NCBI RefSeq assembly: GCF_000723465.1
Contig: NZ_HF545616.1
Coordinates: 1,612,001 to 1,676,000 of the forward strand
From: Ruminococcus bicirculans (ex Wegman et al. 2014)
GTDB taxonomy: Bacteria; Bacillota; Clostridia; Oscillospirales; Ruminococcaceae
Direction of reading: 5' to 3'
Length of the DNA stretch: 64,000 nt
Both the position numbers and the translations under genes were made by a program. Shown here in pieces: positions 1 to 8,287 of this stretch (its first letter is position 1; each line of letters starts with the position of its first letter). The notes under the pieces were generated by a model. That model was not told the DNA's origin and ran no database searches. It saw only the letters and a program-made list of their open reading frames with translations.

Positions 1-109
1 TGAGGAAAACAACAATATGCACGGAGCTGACGAGCATATTTCCATGGAAACTTTCAAAATAAATCTGAATATGTACGCAAACGCTATTGCAGAGCTTTGC
101 GGTGAATAA
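1..109 (+). CDS. M20-family dipeptidase (PepV-like), C-terminal end only
   Basis: The frame that starts at base 2 is open from the window edge to a TAA at 107-109 and gives about 35 residues. It contains HGADEHI followed by a helix-like stretch METFKINLNMYANAIAEL. This His-Gly-x-Asp-Glu arrangement with a following aliphatic helix is the usual C-terminus of PepV/Sapep-type M20 metallopeptidases, where the histidine is a metal ligand. Only the tail is seen, so the exact substrate class is an inference from family knowledge. It is followed closely by the tyrA promoter, so it ends an upstream transcription unit. Confidence 0.55.
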   Translation, partial: EENNNMHGADEHISMETFKINLNMYANAIAELCGE

Positions 110-126
110 TTGGGTGTGCATGGCTC

Positions 127-155
127 TTGACAAAGTGTGATTTTAGTGGTATACT
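127..155 (+). promoter_or_regulatory. Sigma-A promoter of tyrA
   Basis: TTGACA at 127-132 and TATACT at 150-155 are separated by 17 bases. Transcription would start near 162, leaving a leader of about 45 bases before the ATG at 206. Confidence 0.8.
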
Positions 156-205
156 TTATTACATAAAAGCTTAAAAGCGTAAAAGCAAAGGGAGCATGAC
201 GGACA

Positions 206-1042
206 ATGAAGATTTGTATAGTTGGACTTGGACTTATAGGCGGTTCGCTTGCCAAGGCAATAAAAAAGAACACTCATGAGAGCTGTTTCGGTATAGATAT
301 TGACAGGGGAACGATAGCAGGGGCGCTGGCGCAGGAGGCTATCGACGGTGAAATGACCATTGACGACCTTGCAGGCTGTGACGTTGTTATCGTGGGACTT
401 CACCCTGAGGCTACCATAAAATTCATCACGGAGAATGCAGGTAAGTTCAAAAAGGGCGGTATCGTTCTTGACACCTGCGGTGTAAAGGGCGAGATAGTCA
501 GAGCTGTAGAGGGCGTTTGCATTGAAAACGGCGTAAACTTTCTCGGCTGTCACCCTATGGCTGGACGTGAATTTTCTGGCTTTGCTTACTCGGTGGACAA
601 TCTTTTTGAGAAAGCAAGCTTTATAATGACGCCTACTGACAGAACGCCTATGAGGGTGGTGCAGGATATATCAAGGCTTGCATATAACATAGGTTTTGCG
701 AAGGTCGTTGTATCAAACGTTAAGGAGCATGACAGCGTTATTGCGTTCACTTCTCAGCTTGCTCATGTTGTATCAAGCTCCTATGTAAAAAGCCCTAGTC
801 TTTTAAAGCAGGCAGGCTTTTCGGCAGGATCATTCAAAGACCTTACGAGAGTGGCTAAACTCAACGAGGATATGTGGACGGAGCTTTTCCTTATGAACCG
901 TGGTCCACTGGTGGACGAGATAGAGCATATAATCGCAAGATTAACGGAGTATCGTGATGCTATTGCAAATAATGACGCTCAAAGGTTGCATGACCTGCTT
1001 AAAGAGGGTCGAGAGCTTAAGGAATTGTCTAATAATAGCTAA
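206..1042 (+). CDS. tyrA: Prephenate dehydrogenase
   Basis: This 278-residue protein is the NAD(P)-dependent enzyme that oxidatively decarboxylates prephenate to 4-hydroxyphenylpyruvate in tyrosine synthesis. The N-terminus has the Rossmann dinucleotide motif GLGLIGGS (residues 7-14). The catalytic region contains GCHPMAGRE near residues 114-122, the typical TyrA motif with the active-site histidine, and a C-terminal helical dimerisation half follows. The length fits the stand-alone TyrA without ACT or chorismate mutase domains. The ATG at 206 follows a GGGAG site at 190-194. No other aromatic pathway gene is adjacent, and the gene has its own promoter and terminator, so it is probably monocistronic. 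Because the ACT domain is missing, tyrosine feedback through such a domain is not expected. The assignment to TyrA is firm; arogenate use cannot be excluded. Confidence 0.9.
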   Translation: MKICIVGLGLIGGSLAKAIKKNTHESCFGIDIDRGTIAGALAQEAIDGEMTIDDLAGCDVVIVGLHPEATIKFITENAGKFKKGGIVLDTCGVKGEIVRAVEGVCIENGVNFLGCHPMAGREFSGFAYSVDNLFEKASFIMTPTDRTPMRVVQDISRLAYNIGFAKVVVSNVKEHDSVIAFTSQLAHVVSSSYVKSPSLLKQAGFSAGSFKDLTRVAKLNEDMWTELFLMNRGPLVDEIEHIIARLTEYRDAIANNDAQRLHDLLKEGRELKELSNNS

Positions 1043-1056
1043 ATAAGAAAACAAAG

Positions 1057-1092
1057 CGGTGTCAGAGTTTCAATTCTCTGCACCGATTTTTG
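1057..1092 (+). terminator. Rho-independent terminator after tyrA
   Basis: Arms CGGTG.CAGAG and CTCTG.CACCG flank a short loop and are followed by ATTTTTGTTT. It lies between the convergent tyrA and the cohesin-like gene. Confidence 0.75.
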
Positions 1093-1093
1093 T

Positions 1094-2296
1094 TTATTCT
1101 TCTGTGTCCGTATCGTCGTCTGTATTATCAGTTTCTTCCTGCTCTTCATTTTCGTCAGGTTCGTCAGGCTCGGACAAATTGGTATCGTCGCTTTCGTCTG
1201 TATCGTGGATATCTTTATCATTATCCTTGTTGGCTGACTTATTGTCGCCTACTGTTTTGTTTTTCACTATCATAAGATATTCAGCGGCAATAAGAGCTAA
1301 GCACAAAACGCAGACCACACCAATAATAACGCCCATTGATGAACCGCTCTTTTTTTCCGACACCGGACTTGCGGCTTTTGAGGTCGCTTCTGCTTCTGAG
1401 CTTTCAAGCTTCACGGCTTCAGGTTCTTTTATCACTATTTTAAAATGCCCTACTGAGCCGTCCTTATAAACAATATCTATCTTTGTTTCGCCTGTGCTGA
1501 GGGTCTGGAACTTGCCGTCCTCGAATATAAGCACTTCGCCGTTGGCTACTGTTACGCTGTCAACATCTGTAAGTCCTATATCCTCAGGAGCGATAGGGTA
1601 CTTGGAATAGTCAACGTCTATTTCGATGTAATCGCTGTCGTCCTGCTGAACGTCTGCAGCGTCCTGATACTTGACGATACCGTTCTCTACCTGATTTGAT
1701 ATGGCATTGAGGTTTTCGTCATCAAGGGAATTTACTGTGAGATAAAGCACTGTTGAGGTGAGCTTTTCGTCTGCGACTTTGAAATGGAGGGTCGCATAAT
1801 CACCGTCAAAGTCTGTGCCGTCTGCGTTCACATAGTTATATACAAACTTACCTGCAAAGGCATTGTCTACTGCCATGCCCCCTGCTTTATCATTGGTTTC
1901 GCACTTTTCAAACTCTACAAGGCTATCGTCATAGCCCACGGAGATAGAGGCGTTTGAGATAAGGTGGTCGCACTGGATATTTATTTTCGCTGTGAACTTT
2001 TTATCCTTTACCTCGCTGACCACAAGCTTTACAACTGTCGGCGTAGAAGTCGGAGTGTCCGGAACATAGGAATAAGATGTGGTAGTTCCCCATGTGGTGG
2101 TTTCCCATGTCTGAGCTGTGGTAGTTGTAGTCGTTTCAGTGTCCTCCCACTGAGGCTGAGTGGTAGTGGTTGTTTCCGGTACAGGATCTGTGGCTGGCAC
2201 ATCGGTTGTCACAGGCGTTTCGGGATCAGCGAAACACACTGAGGTCATTGCCATGACCGCTGCAAAAAATCCCACTGTTACTTTTTTGAAATCCAT
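1094..2296 (-). CDS. Secreted, membrane-anchored protein with cohesin-like domain and acidic cytoplasmic tail
   Basis: This 400-residue protein opens with a signal peptide (about residues 1-23, ending SVCFA). A Thr/Pro-rich linker (about 24-85) follows, then a domain at about 88-210 with cohesin-like signatures: ASISVGYDDSLVEFEKCE and a GDYATLHFKV strand, as in cohesins and related beta-sandwich modules. A second small beta domain (about 215-295) may be an Ig-like module. A transmembrane helix (SSMGVIIGVVCVLCLALIAA) comes next, followed by about 55 residues dominated by Asp and Glu. In cellulosome-forming ruminococci, cohesins hold dockerin-bearing enzymes; this one would be fixed in the membrane rather than by sortase, since no LPxTG is seen. 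The RBS AGGAGAG lies upstream of the ATG. It is downstream of the cyclophilin gene on the same strand, with a hairpin between. The cohesin call is by eye; a dockerin partner is not visible in this window. Confidence 0.6.
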   Translation of the reverse strand: MDFKKVTVGFFAAVMAMTSVCFADPETPVTTDVPATDPVPETTTTTQPQWEDTETTTTTTAQTWETTTWGTTTSYSYVPDTPTSTPTVVKLVVSEVKDKKFTAKINIQCDHLISNASISVGYDDSLVEFEKCETNDKAGGMAVDNAFAGKFVYNYVNADGTDFDGDYATLHFKVADEKLTSTVLYLTVNSLDDENLNAISNQVENGIVKYQDAADVQQDDSDYIEIDVDYSKYPIAPEDIGLTDVDSVTVANGEVLIFEDGKFQTLSTGETKIDIVYKDGSVGHFKIVIKEPEAVKLESSEAEATSKAASPVSEKKSGSSMGVIIGVVCVLCLALIAAEYLMIVKNKTVGDNKSANKDNDKDIHDTDESDDTNLSEPDEPDENEEQEETDNTDDDTDTEE

Positions 2297-2331
2297 TATT
2301 TACTCTCCTGATATTTTTTTGCCGTAAACAA

Positions 2332-2358
2332 GGGCTGCCGCCATAAAGACCGCAGCCC
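2332..2358 (-). terminator. Hairpin after the cyclophilin gene
   Basis: GGGCTGC and GCAGCCC arms sit 16 bases downstream of the cyclophilin stop on the minus strand. The U-tract is poor, so it is probably a partial terminator or processing site, with read-through into the cohesin-like gene that lacks an obvious promoter. Confidence 0.5.
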
Positions 2359-2374
2359 ATGATTTTACTTTTTA

Positions 2375-2851
2375 TTAGTCCTCAATAAGAGTTACTTTCT
2401 TCATGACCTGATCTACAAGCGGCTTATCGTTGAAATTTACGTCAACTGCTGCGATCTCGTCAACAACGTCCATGCCCTCGACTACCTTGCCGAATGCTGC
2501 ATACTGTCCGTCAAGATGAGGAGCGTCCTGGTGCATGATGAAAAACTGTGAGCTTGCTGAATTTGGCATTGCTGAACGTGCCATTGAGATAACGCCTCTT
2601 GTATGCTTGAGGTCGTTACGAACACCATTGGCAAGGAACTCGCCCTTTATCTTCTCTTTTGCACCGCCCATGCCTGTTCCCGTCGGGTCGCCGCCCTGTA
2701 TCATAAAGCCTGAGATAACTCTATGAAAAATAAGTCCGTCATAAAAGCCCTCTTTAACAAGCTTCTCAAAATTTGCAACTGTGATAGGTGCAACATCAGG
2801 ATAAAGCTCGATCTTGATATTCTTTCCGTTTGCCATTTCTATATTTACCAT
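2375..2851 (-). CDS. Peptidyl-prolyl cis-trans isomerase, cyclophilin type
   Basis: This 158-residue single-domain cyclophilin catalyses cis-trans isomerisation of X-Pro bonds. The active-site region FHRVISGFMIQGGDP (about residues 42-56) carries the catalytic arginine, and SQFFIMHQDAPHLDGQYAAFGKVVEG (about 101-126) holds the substrate-binding Phe, Leu and His positions. There is no signal peptide, so it acts in the cytoplasm. The length is that of bacterial PpiB-like enzymes. It begins 36 bases after the stop of the unknown gene at 2887-3396 and is on the same strand as its neighbours, so it may be part of a four-gene run. The assignment is secure; the specific gene name is not. Confidence 0.9.
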   Translation of the reverse strand: MVNIEMANGKNIKIELYPDVAPITVANFEKLVKEGFYDGLIFHRVISGFMIQGGDPTGTGMGGAKEKIKGEFLANGVRNDLKHTRGVISMARSAMPNSASSQFFIMHQDAPHLDGQYAAFGKVVEGMDVVDEIAAVDVNFNDKPLVDQVMKKVTLIED

Positions 2852-2886
2852 GTTAATACTCTCCTTATTATCTGTTAATACAAAAT

Positions 2887-3396
2887 TTACTTGGATTTTG
2901 GCAGCTCGCCACGTTTATTTTTCTCCATAAGATCATTGAAATACAATGTGACAGGAGTTGGAACTTTCTTGAAAAGTCCCTTTTTCTCAACCTCGTCACA
3001 AACGATATAATCTCTTTCACCGTCATTATTTACGCAATAGAGCCTGTCTGTTTTATAGAAGCCGCCGTTGCCGTCATCTCTGTTCTTATCAAAACAGCCG
3101 AAGATATCCTTTGCCATAAGCTCGCAAAGTCTGAGTATCTTCTCATAGTTGGTATGCTCGCTCCACTTTTCAAGCTCTTCATGGAAAAACTGCTGGACAG
3201 GAACGTCATTGACTTCCATTTTTCTTATTATTCTCGCAAGGCATATAGAAGCGTCCTGATCGGTAAGCTTATCAAGTCTTGCATTCTTATAATCAAGTAT
3301 ATACTCATTTAATGTAGCATAAAGCAACTTATCATACTGAAACGGCTTGCCTTTGCCTGAAAACTTTATGATAGGGTTATCGGTATTGATCTTCAA
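2887..3396 (-). CDS. Hypothetical protein, 169 residues
   Basis: I do not recognise this protein. It is a soluble, mostly helical 169-residue chain with no signal peptide and no membrane segment. The middle has an aromatic/acidic helix (PVQQFFHEELEKWSEHTNYEKI) and a cysteine-containing stretch (LRLCELMAKDIFGCFDKN). The C-terminal part, with KTDRLYCVNNDGERDYIVCDE, looks like a small beta hairpin. It lies 59 bases downstream of the 234-residue unknown gene and 35 upstream of the cyclophilin on the same strand, which suggests an operon from the promoter at 4232-4260. Its coding character is good: a long open frame, a GAGAGA site before ATG and conserved gene spacing. Confidence 0.7.
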   Translation of the reverse strand: MKINTDNPIIKFSGKGKPFQYDKLLYATLNEYILDYKNARLDKLTDQDASICLARIIRKMEVNDVPVQQFFHEELEKWSEHTNYEKILRLCELMAKDIFGCFDKNRDDGNGGFYKTDRLYCVNNDGERDYIVCDEVEKKGLFKKVPTPVTLYFNDLMEKNKRGELPKSK

Positions 3397-3455
3397 TTTT
3401 ATCTCTCCAATTCAATTTATTCTGGCAATACCCCTAATTACTGCCTTTACCCCGA

Positions 3456-4160
3456 TCATCTGCCATATTTTTCGTTAAATTCTTTCACCTTCTGCGCCAA
3501 AAACTCTTCCGATACTGAGCCGATAGCGTCGTCGTCCTCGCTGTGGTCAACAGAGCCAAGACCCTCCACAAGAGCCTCATCGACGGATATTCCCTTTATA
3601 TCCTTATACTCTGCATAGTCCTCAGGCTTTTTTGCATAAGGAAGCTCAGCCACCTTTGCGGCTGTAGTTTCTGCACTTATGGCTTCGATATTGCCTGTAT
3701 CACGCTTCTCCTGAGCCACTTTCTCGTCATGTATCCTATATATCTCCTCAAGCTTTGAGTCGATACCCTCAACGGACGCCACGCTTATATCCTCTTTATG
3801 AGAAGCTACAAATCTTGCGTGTTCCTCCTCATAAAGCTTTTCATACTCGCTCTGGGCATCGGTTATCTCAGCCTGTCCTACCGGGTTCACGTCGTAGTCG
3901 GCATAGGTCTTTACGGGATCGTTTTTCTTTTCAGCCAGCTCTTTTTCAAGCTGCTCCATCTTGCTGCGGATAGTTTCCGGCTCTATGGTATCGGTTATCT
4001 TCTCGGCGTGTACCTTATCGCTGCTGGACTCCTTCACAAAAGCCGTATCTCCGCCTGCTCTCTTCACAGGCGTGTTCCATATATCATCAGCATTTATCTG
4101 CTGCTTTTTAGGCTGTGTCGATGTTTTGGGCTCGGAGCTTTTTCTGCTGAACAGACCCAT
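3456..4160 (-). CDS. Hypothetical charged protein, 234 residues
   Basis: I do not recognise this protein. It starts MGLFSRKSSEP, a short basic N-terminus often seen on proteins that touch membranes or nucleic acid. It continues as a highly charged, low-complexity chain rich in Glu, Lys, Asp and Ala, with probable coiled-coil stretches (EQLEKELAEKK and SEYEKLYEEEHARF). No catalytic motif, signal or membrane segment is seen. A GGGGGAG ribosome site precedes the ATG. It is the first gene after the minus-strand promoter at 4232-4260 and is divergent to the tail-anchored protein at 4559. Both proteins contain long disordered regions, so a joint role in a scaffold is possible, but that is only inference. 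Confidence 0.7.
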   Translation of the reverse strand: MGLFSRKSSEPKTSTQPKKQQINADDIWNTPVKRAGGDTAFVKESSSDKVHAEKITDTIEPETIRSKMEQLEKELAEKKNDPVKTYADYDVNPVGQAEITDAQSEYEKLYEEEHARFVASHKEDISVASVEGIDSKLEEIYRIHDEKVAQEKRDTGNIEAISAETTAAKVAELPYAKKPEDYAEYKDIKGISVDEALVEGLGSVDHSEDDDAIGSVSEEFLAQKVKEFNEKYGR

Positions 4161-4231
4161 AAGATCTCCCCCTTTTTATTGGCATGATGATCTGATATCG
4201 GCTTTTTATGCCTGACATCTTATACTTATTT

Positions 4232-4260
4232 ATTATACAATATTTTCACCAAAATTGCAA
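4232..4260 (-). promoter_or_regulatory. Sigma-A promoter for the 4160-1094 gene run
   Basis: Read on the minus strand, TTGCAA (4260-4255), 17 bases, TATAAT (4237-4232). The remainder of the gap 4261-4540 is extremely A+T-rich, with several TATACT-like sites that may serve the gene at 4559, but no single convincing pair. Confidence 0.7.
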
Positions 4261-4558
4261 ACCTTTTGACAGTTACTTTTTGTACGATTTTTTAAACTCT
4301 TTTTGTGCATTTTGTTTTGTATTAATATAATATAAATATAAAATTCACGCTTAGTTAATGTAATCTATACTAATATTTGCTATACTATATTTGTTAAGTT
4401 ATTTATTTTGTTAATTAAAAACAAAAAACAAATTAGTTTAAGAAAACTATTTTGGCATAAAAATACACAAAAATACCCGATCGTGAAGAAGATAACACGA
4501 ATAAGAAGGGTAAAAGCTTAAGTATATATGAAGTAAATTCATGGAGGAGGATCTATTT

Positions 4559-6433
4559 ATGACAAGACCGTCACTTGGGATAACAGCAATGGAACTTTTT
4601 GCCTGCAATCCTTTCAGGGTGCTCGGCATAGCCGTTGACACTCCTACTGCTGATGTCACGCTCACATACAAAAAGTTGCTTGATATGGCGGCTAAAGGTG
4701 ACACGGCTGATTATGAAACGCCTTATGATTTTGATTTTCTGCCGCCTTTCTCCCGTTCTGAAAAGGATCTGAAAACGGCTTATGCAAAGATTGCCAGCAA
4801 CGGATACAGATGCTTCGCATTCTCTGATCCTATATTTTCGGCTTCCCTGAACATTGATGACGTTATGCTCAACCTCAGAGATATCTCATGCTATGACTGT
4901 TTCCTCAGATGTTATATGTGGCTCATCACCAATGACAGAGATTTTGAAGAGCCTGAGCTTTGGATACCACTTTGTCAGTACATAGACAAGATGATAATGT
5001 CAAGCCCTGAGCAATGGGATAAGTATTTTGACCATCGTTTTCCGCAGGATATGCTTGACAGCTCAATGTCTGCGCTGAGGTCTTTCTATGCCACATTCTG
5101 CGATATAATTCTGCTTCCTATCAAGGAAATGGTAAGAGGCTCTATGAAGTGCAGATCCGCAATGGAGATACTTAAGATCGCAAAGGTGGACGTTAACGAG
5201 GTATTCCCTGACATTGACATTCCACAGGCTAACCTGCCTAAGAGGGGCGAGCCTGCGCCGAAGCTCAAGATCGCTGTCAAGGACGGCGAGGAATACTATG
5301 ATGTTACAACAGGCAAAATGGTAAACTTTGAGGGCGACGAGGACTCTGCTATCGAGAGCAACGATTTCTCTGCGGCTGCAAGCTCCATTTCTGCTGACGC
5401 TATCGTTGGCGAGGACGGTCCTGACAGCGAGCCTATACCTGACGAGCCTGAGGAAAATCCTGAGCTTAAGGTAGTTCCGCCTCCAGCTCCCGTTCAGCCT
5501 GAGCCTGCACCAAAGCCAGAACCTATCCCAGAGCCAGAGCCTATACCAGAGCCACAGCCTGCTCCTGCACCGACGCCTACAGAGGACATCCAGTCTGCTT
5601 CTGTATTCAACACAAAGCCGATGGCTCAGAGCGGTATTCCCGGCGAGATAAACGCACCTATAAGAAAGAGAAAGATCTTTATTCCGGGACACGAGGGCAT
5701 TTCAGGCTCTGCACCTGCAAGCCAGCCTGTTACTGCTCCTGTTCCGCCAGTTTCACAGCCTGCACCTGCTCCAACGCCTGTTCAGACAGCACAGCCTGCA
5801 CAGCAGACAGTTTCAGCACCTGTGTACAGCCAGCCTGCTCCACAGCCTGCGGCGGAAGCTCCGAAGCCTGCGGCTAAAAAGCCATACAAGAAGGCAAACA
5901 AGGGACTTACTTCCCTTATCGATACAGTTGACGAGGCGATAAACGACACCTCGGACATAATCCTTACTGACGAGGCTGAGGAAGAGGAAAACCTCTACAC
6001 GGACACTCTTATCAAGATGCTGAGGGCAAACCGCTCAAACAATCAGCTTATGAAGAGCGTTGACACAAAGCATATTTACGACAATGGTGACAGCCTTGGC
6101 AGACCTGAGGAAGCAGAGCTTTCTATGGACGCTATCAACATGAAGAAAATGGACAAGAGCCTGCTCAATTCTTCATATGATAACATCAGCACCAAGGAGA
6201 CCGATCCTAAGAAGCTTCGTGAGGAAAAATACCGCAACATCAACATCAATGATATGCTCAATCCAACAGTAGGAAGCCAGATGCACAAAGAATACACTCC
6301 GGACGCTATCGAGGAATTTGTTAAAGCTAAAAAGCAGGAAAAGTCCGCCATAAAGGGTATTTGGAAGCTTCTTGGCGTTCTGTCGCTTTTGTTGATCATT
6401 TATCTTATACTGCTTTACACGGGGCTTATTTGA
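4559..6433 (+). CDS. Tail-anchored protein with J-domain-like N-terminus and Pro/Ala/Glu-rich linker
   Basis: This protein has 624 residues. The ATG at 4559 is preferred over the in-frame ATG at 4541 because the latter overlaps the GGAGGAGG ribosome site. Residues about 10-60 (NPFRVLGIAVDTP and a following helix) resemble the first helices of a J domain, but no HPD tripeptide is seen. A helical region with several Cys and Trp runs to about residue 235, then a long low-complexity stretch (about 270-460) of Pro, Glu, Ala and Gln repeats. A charged region follows, and finally a hydrophobic C-terminal helix (KLLGVLSLLLIIYLILLYTGLI) ends the protein. There is no signal peptide, so the chain should sit in the cytoplasm, held by its last helix. 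This topology is rare in bacteria. Function is unknown; it may be a chaperone-like or scaffolding protein. Confidence 0.75.
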   Translation: MTRPSLGITAMELFACNPFRVLGIAVDTPTADVTLTYKKLLDMAAKGDTADYETPYDFDFLPPFSRSEKDLKTAYAKIASNGYRCFAFSDPIFSASLNIDDVMLNLRDISCYDCFLRCYMWLITNDRDFEEPELWIPLCQYIDKMIMSSPEQWDKYFDHRFPQDMLDSSMSALRSFYATFCDIILLPIKEMVRGSMKCRSAMEILKIAKVDVNEVFPDIDIPQANLPKRGEPAPKLKIAVKDGEEYYDVTTGKMVNFEGDEDSAIESNDFSAAASSISADAIVGEDGPDSEPIPDEPEENPELKVVPPPAPVQPEPAPKPEPIPEPEPIPEPQPAPAPTPTEDIQSASVFNTKPMAQSGIPGEINAPIRKRKIFIPGHEGISGSAPASQPVTAPVPPVSQPAPAPTPVQTAQPAQQTVSAPVYSQPAPQPAAEAPKPAAKKPYKKANKGLTSLIDTVDEAINDTSDIILTDEAEEEENLYTDTLIKMLRANRSNNQLMKSVDTKHIYDNGDSLGRPEEAELSMDAINMKKMDKSLLNSSYDNISTKETDPKKLREEKYRNININDMLNPTVGSQMHKEYTPDAIEEFVKAKKQEKSAIKGIWKLLGVLSLLLIIYLILLYTGLI

Positions 6434-6498
6434 TGACGATATAAAGTATGGCAGACTATCCGCAACGTGGTGTAACGAAAAAGAATAAGTAAACAAAA

Positions 6499-6652
6499 CG
6501 TCGGGCAAGCGGGACGTCACATTTCTGCAAAGCAGAAATTGCACCGTTTCCCTACATGGTTTATGAAAACGTCAGCATTTTGCGAGTAACACAAGTTTAT
6601 TCGGCAATTAATCGGGCGAGGAAGCGGGACGTCGAGGGCGCCGTCCCCTACA
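6499..6652. repeat. Two degenerate copies of the interspersed palindromic repeat
   Basis: The segment between the tail-anchored gene and glpK contains AAGCGGGACGTC twice (about 6509 and 6618), each followed by a C-rich CCCCTACAT-like end (about 6549 and 6642). The first copy encloses a perfect hairpin, ATTTCTGC-AAA-GCAGAAAT (6521-6539). The second contains GAGGGCGCCGTCCCCTAC. They belong to the same family as copies near 15.5, 21.7, 33.4 and 40.9 kb. No gene is seen in 6434-6762. Confidence 0.55.
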
Positions 6653-6719
6653 TTATAATGTGATGCGAAATTTTGTAGGAAAATAAACAGTGTTAGAAAT
6701 TTAGATAACAGATTTATAA

Positions 6720-6744
6720 GGGGTGGGATTTCCGCCCCTTTTTT
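6720..6744 (+). terminator. Terminator hairpin directly before glpK
   Basis: GGGGTGG and CCGCCCC arms with a 5-base loop are followed by six T. It ends only about 7 bases before the glpK ribosome site AAGGAGA. It may end the upstream transcript or act as an attenuator in a glpK leader. Confidence 0.75.
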
Positions 6745-6762
6745 GCAATAAGGAGAAATTTT

Positions 6763-8244
6763 ATGAAAGAATACATACTCTCTTTAGATCAGGGAACGAC
6801 TTCCTCCAGAGCGGTGCTTTTTAACGCAAAGGGTGAAAAGGTTGCGAGCGTACAGAAAGAATATCCGCAGATATTTCCCGGCAACGGCTGGGTGGAGCAT
6901 GACCCTATGGACATACTGGAAAGTCAGCTCAGTTCTGCTCGTGAGGTCATTGCAAAGGCTGGGATAACAGCGGAGGACGTGGCGGCTATCGGCATCGCCA
7001 ACCAGCGTGAAACGACGATACTTTGGGACAAGAACACCGGCAAGCCTGTTTATAATGCTATCGTTTGGCAATGCAGAAGGACTTCTGAGGACTGCGCACG
7101 AATGGAAAGTCAGGGCTTACAGAAGTTTTTCAAGGACAAGACGGGACTTCTTATCGACCCTTATTTCTCTGCCACAAAGATAAAGTGGATACTTGAAAAT
7201 GTTGAGGGCGTAAGGGAGCGTGCAGAAAAGGGGGAGATACTTTTCGGCACTGTGGATTGCTGGCTCATATGGAATCTGACAGGGGGAATGGTACACGTTA
7301 CGGACTACTCCAATGCTTCCAGGACTATGCTTTTCAACATTCACACCCTTGAATGGGACAGGGAGATACTGGGACTTTTGGGCATACCCAGCTGTATGCT
7401 CCCTGAGGTCAAAGAATGTTCGGGTGACTTGGGCGAAACTGAGGAGAACATTTTCGGAAGCAGGATAAAGATCGCAGGCTGTGCAGGAGATCAGCAGGCG
7501 GCACTTTTCGGGCAATGCTGTTTCCGTGAGGGCGATGTGAAAAACACCTACGGCACTGGCGGCTTTCTGCTTATGAACACGGGAGAAAAGCCTGTGGAAA
7601 GCCGTCATGGACTGCTCACGACTATTGCCTGGGGCATAGGCGGAAAGGTGAATTATGCTCTGGAGGGGTCGGTATTCGTATCGGGTGCGGCTGTAAAATG
7701 GCTTCGTGACGAGCTTTGCATAATACGCACAGCGGCAGAAACCGAGGAGCTTGCAAGGAGCGTTGAGGACGCAGGGGGAGTTTACTTTGTGCCTGCATTC
7801 GTGGGACTTGGTGCGCCATACTGGAAGCCTGAGGCAAGGGGCATGATAACAGGGCTGACAAGGGGCACGAACAGATGCCACATAGTCAGGGCGACACTGG
7901 AGGCGATGTGCTATCAGACCTATGACGTCCTCAGAGCAATGGAGGAGGACGCTGGGGCTATCGGAAGCATAAAGGCTGACGGTGGTGCGGCGAGCAACGA
8001 TTTTCTTATGGAATTTCAGGCTGATATATTGGGTCACTCGGTCATAAGGCCTTATAACGTGGAATCCACCGCAACAGGTGCGGCATATCTTGCAGGGCTT
8101 GGCTGTGGGCTTTGGGGCAGTATGGAAGAGCTTGTTGGCGTTTCGGATAAGTTCAGGGAGTTTATTCCGTCTATGAGCGAGAGTAAACGCAGTGATCTGA
8201 TAAGTGGTTGGAAGAAAGCGGTCGGGGCGGCTATTAGGGAATAA
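6763..8244 (+). CDS. glpK: Glycerol kinase
   Basis: This 493-residue FGGY-family enzyme phosphorylates glycerol to glycerol-3-phosphate with ATP in the cytoplasm. The N-terminus [12 protein letters not shown] (residues 8-19) is the phosphate-binding motif of the family. Other GlpK hallmarks are ANQRETT, the [12 protein letters not shown] segment, [13 protein letters not shown] and [15 protein letters not shown], with [21 protein letters not shown] towards the C-terminus. The length matches the family. The RBS AAGGAGA lies 6 bases from the ATG, just behind a terminator-like hairpin. No glpF or glpD is adjacent, so the gene stands alone. Regulation could act through that hairpin, but no known antiterminator site was recognised. 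Confidence 0.95.
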   Translation: MKEYILSLDQGTTSSRAVLFNAKGEKVASVQKEYPQIFPGNGWVEHDPMDILESQLSSAREVIAKAGITAEDVAAIGIANQRETTILWDKNTGKPVYNAIVWQCRRTSEDCARMESQGLQKFFKDKTGLLIDPYFSATKIKWILENVEGVRERAEKGEILFGTVDCWLIWNLTGGMVHVTDYSNASRTMLFNIHTLEWDREILGLLGIPSCMLPEVKECSGDLGETEENIFGSRIKIAGCAGDQQAALFGQCCFREGDVKNTYGTGGFLLMNTGEKPVESRHGLLTTIAWGIGGKVNYALEGSVFVSGAAVKWLRDELCIIRTAAETEELARSVEDAGGVYFVPAFVGLGAPYWKPEARGMITGLTRGTNRCHIVRATLEAMCYQTYDVLRAMEEDAGAIGSIKADGGAASNDFLMEFQADILGHSVIRPYNVESTATGAAYLAGLGCGLWGSMEELVGVSDKFREFIPSMSESKRSDLISGWKKAVGAAIRE

Positions 8245-8258
8245 AGGTAAAAAAAATC

Positions 8259-8285
8259 GGGCGACCTTGGGTGGGTCGCCCTTTC
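8259..8285. terminator. Bidirectional terminator between glpK and folC
   Basis: GGGCGACC and GGTCGCCC arms have T-rich sequence on the right and an A6 run on the left, so it can end transcription from both convergent genes. Confidence 0.8.
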
Positions 8286-8287
8286 TG

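Noticed and set aside
5063-5692. Minus-strand open frame of 209 codons inside the tail-anchored gene
   Set aside because: Arg/Leu-rich product mirrors the Pro/Glu/Ala-rich linker on the plus strand; no start site or family.
7117-8037. Long minus-strand open frame of 306 codons opposite glpK
   Set aside because: It is the reverse of a well supported glycerol kinase, has no ribosome site and its translation looks like random Cys/His/Leu-rich sequence.
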